Part shown: positions 1 to 4,871 of the stretch, one piece after another
Position numbering within the stretch: the stretch's first letter is position 1
Layout of the letters: every line of letters begins with the position of its first letter
DNA from: an uncultured bacterium
GTDB taxonomy: Bacteria; Bacteroidota; Bacteroidia; Bacteroidales; Marinifilaceae
Assembly: GCA_905215395.1 (NCBI GenBank)
Contig: CAJMQA010000176.1
Location: forward strand, 1 to 7,272
Length of the DNA stretch: 7,272 nt
Reading direction: 5' to 3'
The notes under the pieces: model-generated
Database searches by the model: none
What the model was told of the DNA's origin: nothing
What the model saw: the letters and a program-made list of their open reading frames with translations, nothing else
Position numbers and translations under genes: made by a program

Positions 1-223
1 CTGTTTGTACAAAAGCATTGCTCAGGGCTTCTGCTTCGTACAGACCGGTAATTGTATTTCCTGTGAGATATAATTTTTGATTAGTCTCACTTATTCCCAT
101 TTCATCTACCGTAAGTTTTGTGATTTGTTTGTAAATCAGAATGATGGTCAGGAAACTTAGTAGGAATAAAAGAATATATCCTGAAATTATTTTAGATTTT
201 GTATGTCTGGAAATCTTTTGCAT
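1..223 (-). CDS. N-terminal fragment of a membrane sensor protein, probably a (hybrid) sensor histidine kinase
   Basis: The open frame starts at an ATG (complement of 221-223) and runs off the window edge, giving 74 complete codons. The fragment has a short basic N-terminus (residues 1-11, with K3, R6, K9, K11), then one strongly hydrophobic helix at about residues 13-31. A polar, presumably periplasmic stretch follows, containing the motif GLYEAEALS at about 60-68. A single basic-flanked anchor followed by a helical sensor region with a YEAEAL-type motif resembles my recollection of Bacteroidales sensor histidine kinases, which often carry a C-terminal receiver. No kinase, HAMP or receiver domain is visible here, so the kinase call is inference. 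The start is supported by a TAnnTTTG box 29 nt upstream and by the lack of another in-frame ATG nearby. Any other single-anchor sensor, such as a chemotaxis-like or PAS protein, is possible. Confidence 0.62.
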   Translation of the reverse strand, partial: MQKISRHTKSKIISGYILLFLLSFLTIILIYKQITKLTVDEMGISETNQKLYLTGNTITGLYEAEALSNAFVQT

Positions 224-252
224 ACATTTTTCGTTTGAGTTGAATTTCTGAC

Positions 253-260
253 CAAATATA
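253..260 (-). promoter_or_regulatory. Bacteroidota -7 promoter box for the sensor-protein gene
   Basis: The minus strand reads TATATTTG, an exact match to the Bacteroidota sigma-ABfr -7 consensus TAnnTTTG. It ends 29 nt before the ATG at 223, which would leave a leader of about 20 nt. No clear TTTG-type -33 element stands out upstream, so strength is uncertain. It lies just downstream of the tRNA-Arg terminator, so the gene would have its own transcription unit. Confidence 0.55.
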
Positions 261-295
261 CGAAAAAAAAATCCGGTTTATTCAGGACTATATCA

Positions 296-338
296 CAATA
301 AAAAACACAACAGAATGATGTAGAATCTGTTGTGTTTT
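296..338 (-). terminator. Intrinsic terminator of tRNA-Arg
   Basis: A perfect 13-bp inverted repeat (302-314 pairing with 326-338) encloses an 11-nt loop. On the minus strand it is followed by a T-rich run (TTTTTT A TT). It begins 7 nt after the 3' end of the tRNA, in the correct orientation to end the tRNA transcript and to separate it from the downstream sensor-protein gene. The stem is A/T-rich, and its strength comes from length rather than GC content. Confidence 0.85.
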
Positions 339-345
339 GGTTCTG

Positions 346-417
346 TGATCCCGTGGGGACTCGAACCCCAATCAAAGGAACCGGAATCCTTCATTCTATC
401 CATTGAACTACGGAACC
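346..417 (-). tRNA. tRNA-Arg, anticodon CCG
   Basis: The minus strand folds into a complete cloverleaf of 72 nt. The 7-bp acceptor stem pairs GGTTCCG (417-411) with CGGGATC (353-347), including two G-U pairs, with discriminator A at 346. The D-stem is GTTC/GAAT, with the loop carrying GG. The anticodon stem AAGGA/TCCTT encloses the loop TTCCGGT. The T-arm is TGGGG-TTCGAGT-CCCCA. The anticodon CCG occupies 384-382 and decodes the arginine codon CGG. The 3' CCA is not encoded (the sequence after the discriminator is CAG), so it must be added by a CCA-adding enzyme. The gene stands alone between the exbD2 terminator and its own terminator. Confidence 0.96.
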
Positions 418-428
418 AATTGCGTGTG

Positions 429-436
429 CAAAGATA
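429..436 (-). promoter_or_regulatory. -7 promoter box of the tRNA-Arg gene
   Basis: The minus strand reads TATCTTTG, an exact TAnnTTTG match, ending 11 nt upstream of the mature tRNA 5' end at 417. This predicts a very short 5' leader of roughly 5-7 nt to be removed by RNase P. The expected -33 region falls on the terminator hairpin of the upstream exbD operon (450-477), so the two signals are packed almost on top of each other. Confidence 0.65.
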
Positions 437-442
437 ATAAAT

Positions 443-477
443 TAAAATAAAAAAGGGAGCTTTTAAGCTCCCTTTTT
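443..477 (-). terminator. Intrinsic terminator of the exbB-exbD operon
   Basis: A near-perfect hairpin with arms 450-462 and 465-477 has the GC core GGGAGC/GCTCCC flanked by A5/T5. It begins 2 nt after the exbD2 stop codon. On the minus strand it is followed by TTTTTT and further A/T-rich sequence. Because both flanks are A/T tracts it could act in either direction, but only minus-strand genes are present here. It marks the end of the ExbB-ExbD transcription unit. Confidence 0.9.
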
Positions 478-479
478 GT

Positions 480-947
480 TTATTTTACTTTTTTGGCACT
501 ACCATAGTTGACCCTGAGGGAGTTGGCTTTACGTAATTCCTGTTTGATATCTGTAACAATACCCATGGTTACGTCTTTGTCAACTTTCAGGTTATTGGTA
601 ATACTGTTTCTATCTTCTTCTTTGCGGGTTTCGCGTTCTGAAGCGACGAAAGCACTCAGATCCTGTAGGGTTGCAAAACGGTCGTTCAACTGGATACGGG
701 GTTCTGTTCCGTAGGCTCCTTGCCATGCTGATGTCGGTTTTCCGACATAGATATTACTTACAAGTGACTTTTTTTCCAGTTTTACAGTTTGTGTTGCCTG
801 AGGCATTCTGTTCTCAATCATCAGGGAGACTTCACGCATGGTAGTACTTACCATGAAGAAGAACAGCAACATGAACACAATGTCAGGTAAAGATGCCGTA
901 GAAATTGCAGGCGTCTCTCTTTTAGTGTCTTTTTTAAATTTTGCCAT
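480..947 (-). CDS. exbD: Biopolymer transport protein ExbD (second of two, ExbD2)
   Basis: This is an ExbD/TolR-family subunit of an inner-membrane proton-driven motor. It has a short basic cytoplasmic N-terminus (residues 1-20, rich in K/R), then one membrane helix at about 21-38. That helix begins PDIVFMLLFFF and carries D22, at the place of the essential membrane aspartate that drives proton use in E. coli ExbD (D25). The rest (about 39-155) is a periplasmic domain. Conserved-looking blocks are RIQLND (84-89) and the C-terminal stretch from LKVDKDV to LRVNYG (about 120-148), matching the usual ExbD strand-helix-strand end. At 155 aa it is close to normal ExbD length. Its start codon shares one base with the exbD1 stop (TAATG), and the purine-rich end of exbD1 (GGAGGG) serves as the ribosome binding site, so the two are probably translationally coupled. 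It is the last gene of the operon. Confidence 0.93.
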   Translation of the reverse strand: MAKFKKDTKRETPAISTASLPDIVFMLLFFFMVSTTMREVSLMIENRMPQATQTVKLEKKSLVSNIYVGKPTSAWQGAYGTEPRIQLNDRFATLQDLSAFVASERETRKEEDRNSITNNLKVDKDVTMGIVTDIKQELRKANSLRVNYGSAKKVK

Positions 948-1519
948 TATTTATTCCCTCCTATGTTTTTAGGTTCGGCTTCAGAGATTGCCATAGGGAT
1001 GACCTTTTTGATCGCTTCCATCTGCTCTTCATTCAGCTCATCAAAATTTTTACCCCATTTCTCGTTGGCTTTCATATTCCTCATTTCATTATATGCAGCA
1101 GTTAACTGGTCTTGTACGGCGATGTACATTTCGTACGAAGTACCTTTATCGCTCTGCAGTGATACAATGCCTTTGGAAATTTCAACCGGTCCGAAAAACT
1201 CAACCTCTTTAACTTCTTTCTGAGGTAAATCTTCACTGTTATTTACGTTCAGAATGAATTCCTTCGTTCTATCTTTCAGTGTAGAAACATCGGCCAATTC
1301 TCCGTTGATTGCCAGCTGGTTATTCCGGTTTACCAATACCTGCAAAATATTTCGTTTTGCGTATTTCGGTGCTTCGGTATTCTCTGGCTGATATGGCGGA
1401 AGTCTCCGATAAATACCTGAATCTACGTTCATTGTTGTTGTTGCAAGGAAAAATACTAGCAACAGGAACGCGATGTCGGCAGTCGAAGTGGCATTAATTT
1501 CTGGTGTTTTCTTTGCCAT
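947..1519 (-). CDS. exbD: Biopolymer transport protein ExbD (first of two, ExbD1, long form)
   Basis: This is an ExbD/TolR-family motor subunit. The N-terminus MAKKTPEINATSTADIAF leads into one membrane helix (about 14-31), with the family's key aspartate at D15. ExbD2 has the same pattern: a serine/alanine/threonine-rich lead-in, Asp, FxLLxFF and a closing TTM. The periplasmic part (32-190) is longer than in typical ExbD of about 140 aa. It contains the usual ExbD motif at about 117-143 (GIVSLQSDKGTSYEMYIAVQ and following), where the pattern strand + D-K-x-T + helix is recognisable. After it comes a charged, helix-prone extension (about 145-185: KWGKNFDELNEEQMEAIKKV and the end SEAEPK) absent from E. 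coli ExbD. The start has AAAGGA 4-5 nt upstream. The gene follows the 147-aa membrane protein after a 42-nt gap holding a stable hairpin, and overlaps exbD2 by one base. Confidence 0.92.
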   Translation of the reverse strand: MAKKTPEINATSTADIAFLLLVFFLATTTMNVDSGIYRRLPPYQPENTEAPKYAKRNILQVLVNRNNQLAINGELADVSTLKDRTKEFILNVNNSEDLPQKEVKEVEFFGPVEISKGIVSLQSDKGTSYEMYIAVQDQLTAAYNEMRNMKANEKWGKNFDELNEEQMEAIKKVIPMAISEAEPKNIGGNK

Positions 1520-1536
1520 ATTTCCTTTAATTTAAT

Positions 1537-1558
1537 CTATTCCCCCAGAGGGGAATAG
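1537..1558 (-). repeat. Intercistronic 9-bp perfect hairpin between the 147-aa gene and exbD1
   Basis: CTATTCCCC (1537-1545) pairs perfectly with GGGGAATAG (1550-1558) around the 4-nt loop CAGA. In the operon mRNA it starts 3 nt after the stop codon of the upstream gene and ends 17 nt before the exbD1 ATG. On the transcribed strand no T-run follows (the next bases are ATTAAATT), so it is not a normal terminator for this operon. It is more likely an mRNA processing or stability element, or a partial attenuator that sets ExbB and ExbD levels separately. On the plus strand it is followed by TTTTT and could end antisense transcripts. The role is inference. Confidence 0.7.
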
Positions 1559-1561
1559 TTT

Positions 1562-2005
1562 TTATTTCATCCTTCTATAGATCTCTGTTCCTAAAATTGC
1601 AAGAATAGCTCCGGCAAAAAGGAAATACATGGTATACAATATCGTATCTGAGAAGATCAGCATTGACGGAACGTTATCCGGGCCGGTATATCCTACCAGC
1701 TTCATCGGAGTACCGTCAGACATTGCATAAGCAAGCACTATGATGACAATTAAGACTGCCAGTCCGAGGAAGCTTTTCATAGCCTGTTTCGGACGTGTAA
1801 ATAAACGGGCAATCGGAAAAACCAAAGCTGCAATAATTGCTATTCCGAACAGGATGTAACCCCAGTTCAGAAGAGAGGACGTATATACAGGAGTCGTGTA
1901 CTGCTGGTTTGGAAGGTTCCCTCCAAACATGAATAAACCCAGCAGTACCACTGTAATAACGAACATTGCAATGGTTACTATGTTTAATATTTTCTGACTA
2001 TTCAT
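1562..2005 (-). CDS. Four-helix inner-membrane protein of unknown function in the ExbBD operon
   Basis: I do not recognise a named family. The 147-aa product is almost entirely membrane: hydrophobic helices at about 7-27, 45-67, 77-95 and 115-141. These are joined by short loops, including a Gly/Pro/Asn/Gln-rich loop at 28-44 and the segment SDGTPMKLVGYTGPDNVPS at about 96-114. The basic patch RLFTRPKQAMK at 67-77 and the C-terminal RRMK suggest, by the positive-inside rule, that the loop between helices 2 and 3 and the C-terminus face the cytoplasm. That would place N- and C-termini inside and loops 1-2 and 3-4 in the periplasm. There is no signal peptidase site, enzyme motif or metal motif. 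It begins 5 nt after the exbB stop and precedes exbD1, so it must be co-transcribed with the motor genes. An accessory or assembly subunit of the ExbB-ExbD complex is the simplest guess, from context only. Confidence 0.88.
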   Translation of the reverse strand: MNSQKILNIVTIAMFVITVVLLGLFMFGGNLPNQQYTTPVYTSSLLNWGYILFGIAIIAALVFPIARLFTRPKQAMKSFLGLAVLIVIIVLAYAMSDGTPMKLVGYTGPDNVPSMLIFSDTILYTMYFLFAGAILAILGTEIYRRMK

Positions 2006-2010
2006 GCTGA

Positions 2011-2793
2011 TTATTTATTTTTTTGTTCGTATTTTACCAAAATGTCTAACATGCTTACAGAAGCATCTTCCATATTGTTTACGATACCTTCAACTTTTGC
2101 AGTACAGTAGTTATAGAATACCTGCAGAATCATAGCTACAATCAAACCGCCTACAGTCGTAATCAAAGCCACTTTGATACCTCCTGCAACCAATGCCGGG
2201 CTCATATCTCCTGCTGCCTGGATGTTATCGAAAGCCTGGATCATACCGATTACTGTTCCCAAGAATCCCAACATAGGAGCCAATGCAATGAACAGTCCGA
2301 TCCAAGTCAATCCTTTTTCCATAAGACCCATTTGAACAGATCCGTAAGAAACTACTGATTTTTCAACCATATCGATGCCCTGATCATAACGGGAAAGTCC
2401 CTGATAGAAGATACTGGCGACAGGTCCACGGGTATTCCGGCAATAATCTTTAGCAGCTTCAATACCACCATTGTTTAATGCATCTTCAAAACCTGTAATG
2501 AATTTTTTGGTGTTGGTATCTGAAAGGTTCAGATAGATAACTCTTTCAATAGCGATAGCCAAACCGAAAATCAAACACAATACAACGGCAGCCATAAATC
2601 CTGCACCACCTTCGATGAATTTCTGTTTGATAGCTGCGTGTAAAGAAGTGCTTTCGATGTTTTCGTCATCCATAACAGAAGTTTGCTCGGTTTGTGCTGC
2701 TGGTGCTGCAGCTCCGTCTTCCTGAGCCATTAGTTTTGATGCTCCAATAGTAAGCATTCCTAAAACTGCTATTAGTGCAAATAATTTTCTCAT
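2011..2793 (-). CDS. exbB: MotA/TolQ/ExbB-family proton channel protein
   Basis: This is the proton-channel scaffold that works with ExbD to harvest the proton gradient, normally to energise TonB at the inner membrane. The 260-aa protein has a hydrophobic N-terminus (about 3-19) ending in ASKLMAQ-E, which looks like a cleavable signal peptide. A low-complexity Ala/Glu/Asp/Gln linker follows (about 25-50). TM helices lie at about 66-88 (AAVVLCLIFGLAIAIERVIY), 162-187 and 204-228. Helix 162-187 contains PMLGFLGTVIGMI, and helix 204-228 contains GGIKVALITTVGGLIVA. These are the two pore helices, with conserved small residues and threonines (T180, T212/T213) at the places of the polar pore residues in E. 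coli ExbB. The C-terminus is a cytoplasmic helix ending EQKNK. The start is preceded by AAAGAG. It is the first gene of its operon, with a leader of about 100 nt and a probable promoter next to the asparaginase stop codon. TolQ is the alternative, but two ExbD partners favour ExbB. Confidence 0.93.
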   Translation of the reverse strand: MRKLFALIAVLGMLTIGASKLMAQEDGAAAPAAQTEQTSVMDDENIESTSLHAAIKQKFIEGGAGFMAAVVLCLIFGLAIAIERVIYLNLSDTNTKKFITGFEDALNNGGIEAAKDYCRNTRGPVASIFYQGLSRYDQGIDMVEKSVVSYGSVQMGLMEKGLTWIGLFIALAPMLGFLGTVIGMIQAFDNIQAAGDMSPALVAGGIKVALITTVGGLIVAMILQVFYNYCTAKVEGIVNNMEDASVSMLDILVKYEQKNK

Positions 2794-2852
2794 GATCTCT
2801 TTAACTGATTTTTAGTTTATAAATAATTAAAATTTAACTCTCTGGTTTCAGG

Positions 2853-2895
2853 TGTACTCTTGCAAACCTTTGTGTGATGCACAGGACACACTAAA
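2853..2895 (-). other. exbB leader with possible weak hairpin
   Basis: The 128-base gap 2794-2921 between exbB and the asparaginase gene is an A/T-rich leader. On the minus strand GTGTG (2891-2887) can pair with CACAC (2876-2872), extended by a TTT/AAA clamp with a bulged A. The loop is about 10 nt. The stem is short, no T-run follows, and no known riboswitch pattern is visible. It could be a weak leader structure or chance. Confidence 0.25.
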
Positions 2896-2902
2896 AGACG
2901 CG

Positions 2903-2910
2903 GCAAGGTA
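2903..2910 (-). promoter_or_regulatory. exbB: Probable -7 promoter box for the exbB operon
   Basis: The minus strand reads TACCTTGC followed by CGCG. This resembles the common Bacteroidota form TAccTTTGC with one T missing. It lies 11 bases after the asparaginase stop codon and directly after a run of eight T residues (minus strand, 2919-2912). Initiation here would give an exbB leader of roughly 100 nt. No convincing -33 element is seen. The match is imperfect, so read-through from tatD-ansA may also feed the operon. Confidence 0.4.
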
Positions 2911-2921
2911 CAAAAAAAATG

Positions 2922-3962
2922 TTAAAACCCAATATGATTCATGCTTATTTCTCCTTTTATTGATGAATTTAAGTATTTTTTTATTTCATTAGCGTCCGGA
3001 GCTTTTGCCAAAAGATGCATCATTTTACAGACAGCTGCTTCTGTTGTTATATCATAACCGCTTGAAACTCCATAGTTTGACAGTTCCCGGCTAGTCTCGT
3101 AACGCCCCATTTCTACGGTACCTCCCTGGCATTGGGTGACATTGTAAATGATAATGCCTTTTTGGGCAGCTTCCTTAATTTTATTTAAGAAACAACGGTT
3201 AGTCGGGGCATTTCCTGAACCATAGGTTTCAAGAATCAATCCTTTCAGGCCTGGAGTATGAATCACTGCATCGATTAATTCCGGACGGATACCTGGAAAA
3301 AGCCGTAAAATAGCAATATTGGGGTTCATATCGGTAAAGGCTGAAATAGGTTCTGTTTTTGTGGAATAATCGATTGCACCGTAATTGTAATGGATGTGGA
3401 TGCCTATTTCTGCCAGTGGAGGATAGTTAAACGACTGAAAAGCATCAAAACTTTCGGCATTAATTTTAGTTGTCCGGTTACCACGGAATAATTTTGCCCC
3501 GAAAAGAATACAAACTTCCGGAACAATGGCTTTACCTTCAATGGTGGCTGCTGCTATTTCTAATGCGGCAATCAGATTTTCACGTCCGTCTGTGCGGATG
3601 GTTCCGATCGGGAGCTGTGAGCCTGTGAATACCACGGGTTTGGTGAGGTTGTTCAGCATAAAACTGAGTGCTGATGCAGAATAAGCCATGGTATCTGTAC
3701 CGTGCAATATGACAAATCCGCAATATTTGTCATAATTCTCCAGGATGATTGTACAGAGATCTGCCCATACTCTGGGCTCTATATCGGAGGAGTCTATAAT
3801 TTCCGGTAAAGTATAACTGTCAATATTAAAACCGAATTCTTTGATTTCCGGTACAGTCTTGGCAATCCGGTCGAAATTGAACGGGCACAATGCTCCTGTC
3901 GCGGGATCATTCACCATGCCGATTGTTCCGCCGGTATATATGATTAATACAGATTTTGTCAT
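2922..3962 (-). CDS. ansA: Type I (cytoplasmic) L-asparaginase
   Basis: The enzyme hydrolyses L-asparagine to L-aspartate and ammonia. The 346-aa product fits the bacterial AnsA family (about 340 aa) and lines up well with my memory of E. coli AnsA. The first catalytic motif is YTGGTIGM at 9-16, with nucleophile threonine T13. The second is LHGTDTMAYSASALSFML at 86-103, with T89-D90 and a lysine further on in GNRTTK (K166). Together these form the expected Thr-Thr-Asp-Lys catalytic set. Other family blocks are VFTGSQLP (111-118), SYGSGNAP near 250, and NVTQCQGG shortly after. There is no signal peptide, so it is cytoplasmic and not the periplasmic type II form. The start codon overlaps the tatD stop by 4 nt (ATGA), which implies translational coupling. 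No hairpin terminator follows, only a T-run before the exbB promoter. Confidence 0.96.
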   Translation of the reverse strand: MTKSVLIIYTGGTIGMVNDPATGALCPFNFDRIAKTVPEIKEFGFNIDSYTLPEIIDSSDIEPRVWADLCTIILENYDKYCGFVILHGTDTMAYSASALSFMLNNLTKPVVFTGSQLPIGTIRTDGRENLIAALEIAAATIEGKAIVPEVCILFGAKLFRGNRTTKINAESFDAFQSFNYPPLAEIGIHIHYNYGAIDYSTKTEPISAFTDMNPNIAILRLFPGIRPELIDAVIHTPGLKGLILETYGSGNAPTNRCFLNKIKEAAQKGIIIYNVTQCQGGTVEMGRYETSRELSNYGVSSGYDITTEAAVCKMMHLLAKAPDANEIKKYLNSSIKGEISMNHIGF

Positions 3963-4765
3963 GAGTTGTTTTCAGTTTTTTTATTCAGCTCTCCCACATT
4001 TTCGGACTGCAAATTAAACAAATTCATTGCATTTTGAGTGGTTATTTCCTCTATTTTTTTTACTTCATACCCTGTTATTTCTGCAATTTTTTGAGCTATT
4101 AACGGAATATAACTACTTTCATTCCGTTTACCCCGGTAAGGGACGGGGGCGAGATAAGGGGAGTCGGTCTCTAAAACGATATGTTCCGGGCCGATTTTCT
4201 CTATGGTTCCGGCCATCAGGCTCTTTTTGAAGGTGACTACTCCGCCAATTCCCAGTAGATAACCCATTTCACAGGCTAGACGGGCTGATTTTTCATCTCC
4301 TGGAAAACAGTGAAGGATTCCTTGTACGTAAGGATGTTTTTTTAAAATTCCGAGAATCTCTTCCAGGGAATCGCGGGAGTGTATAACGACCGGAAAGTTC
4401 ATGTCTTTAGCAAGGCACAACTGATGTTCAAAGACTTTGAGTTGTTCTTTGTAATAAGTTTTATCCCAGTAAAAATCGAGTCCGCACTCTCCTATGCCAT
4501 AATATTTATGTGTCCCCAACTGGTGTTCTACCGCTGACAGTTCTGCTTTGTAATTATCGTTTACAGAAGTCGGGTGCAACCCGATCAGAGGGAGCATCAT
4601 TTCAGGATGCTGGCTTTCGAGATTCAACATTCTGCCCCTTGATTCGCTATCGATGTCCGGTAATATAATATATCTGACTCCGGCTTCTTTGGCTCTCAGA
4701 ACAGCTTCTTCCCGGTCTTCCCGGAACTCTTCTTCATAAATGTGAGAATGAGTGTCAATATACAT
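3959..4765 (-). CDS. tatD: TatD-family metal-dependent hydrolase (deoxyribonuclease)
   Basis: This is a TIM-barrel metallohydrolase of the TatD family. Members act as Mg-dependent 3'-5' exonucleases or phosphodiesterases on DNA or RNA in the cytoplasm. The product is 268 aa, the normal size. Expected metal ligands are visible: HSH at 6-8 (in DTHSHI), E93 in IGECGLDFYW (91-100), H129 in FPVVIHSRD, H152 in LHCFPG, and D201 in ETDSPYLAPVPYRGKRNE. The GLHP block is at 62-65. The last 15 or so residues are polar and probably disordered. The start follows a candidate promoter box by about 20 nt; another ATG 7 nt upstream is out of frame. It is the first gene of a two-gene unit with the asparaginase. 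The precise substrate cannot be read from sequence, and YcfH/YabD-type members are equally possible. Confidence 0.94.
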   Translation of the reverse strand: MYIDTHSHIYEEEFREDREEAVLRAKEAGVRYIILPDIDSESRGRMLNLESQHPEMMLPLIGLHPTSVNDNYKAELSAVEHQLGTHKYYGIGECGLDFYWDKTYYKEQLKVFEHQLCLAKDMNFPVVIHSRDSLEEILGILKKHPYVQGILHCFPGDEKSARLACEMGYLLGIGGVVTFKKSLMAGTIEKIGPEHIVLETDSPYLAPVPYRGKRNESSYIPLIAQKIAEITGYEVKKIEEITTQNAMNLFNLQSENVGELNKKTENNS

Positions 4766-4786
4766 GGCCCATATGTTTTATGAGAA

Positions 4787-4794
4787 CGAAGGTA
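4787..4794 (-). promoter_or_regulatory. tatD: Candidate -7 promoter box of tatD-ansA
   Basis: The minus strand reads TACCTTCG, one mismatch from TAnnTTTG, ending 21 nt before the tatD ATG. It lies directly after the gdhA terminator hairpin (4800-4828). The upstream -33 region would fall inside that hairpin and shows no TTTG match. Position supports the call more than the sequence does. Confidence 0.4.
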
Positions 4795-4828
4795 ATAAAA
4801 AAAGCGTGTGTTATTTGCACACGCTTTT
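4795..4828 (-). terminator. gdhA: Intrinsic terminator of gdhA
   Basis: A perfect 11-bp stem (4800-4810 with 4818-4828, core GCGTGTG/CACACGC) encloses a 7-nt loop. On the minus strand its T-run is TTTTTTT, starting within the stem, then ATTA. It lies about 40 nt after the gdhA stop and separates gdhA from tatD-ansA. Confidence 0.9.
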
Positions 4829-4850
4829 ATTTTATCACAAATTGCCTGAA

Positions 4851-4871
4851 GCTTTACGCTTTTAGCTTTTT
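4851..4871. repeat. Three tandem heptamers at the gdhA stop codon
   Basis: The plus strand reads GCTTTAC, GCTTTTA, GCTTTTT in exact 7-base steps. The last unit overlaps the gdhA stop codon (TAA on the minus strand, 4870-4872). The copies differ at one or two positions. It lies between the coding region and the terminator hairpin and has no obvious regulatory role. Confidence 0.55.

Noticed and set aside
187..375. Minus-strand open frame of 62 codons
   Set aside because: It overlaps the tRNA-Arg gene, its terminator and the sensor-protein promoter in another frame, with no protein-like composition. It is a chance frame.
508..1497. Plus-strand open frames opposite exbD1 and exbD2
   Set aside because: They are shadows of the exbD genes, which are firmly identified on the minus strand.
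2794..2921. Riboswitch or attenuator in the exbB leader
   Set aside because: There is only a short 5-bp stem with a bulged extension, no known riboswitch core and no T-run. It is listed only as a weak hairpin.
4027..4230. Plus-strand frame opposite the 3' part of tatD
   Set aside because: It is antisense to a clear tatD coding region, and its composition is the complement of the tatD C-terminus.
4770..4772. Alternative tatD start ATG just upstream
   Set aside because: It is 7 nt from the chosen start and therefore out of frame with the TatD protein.
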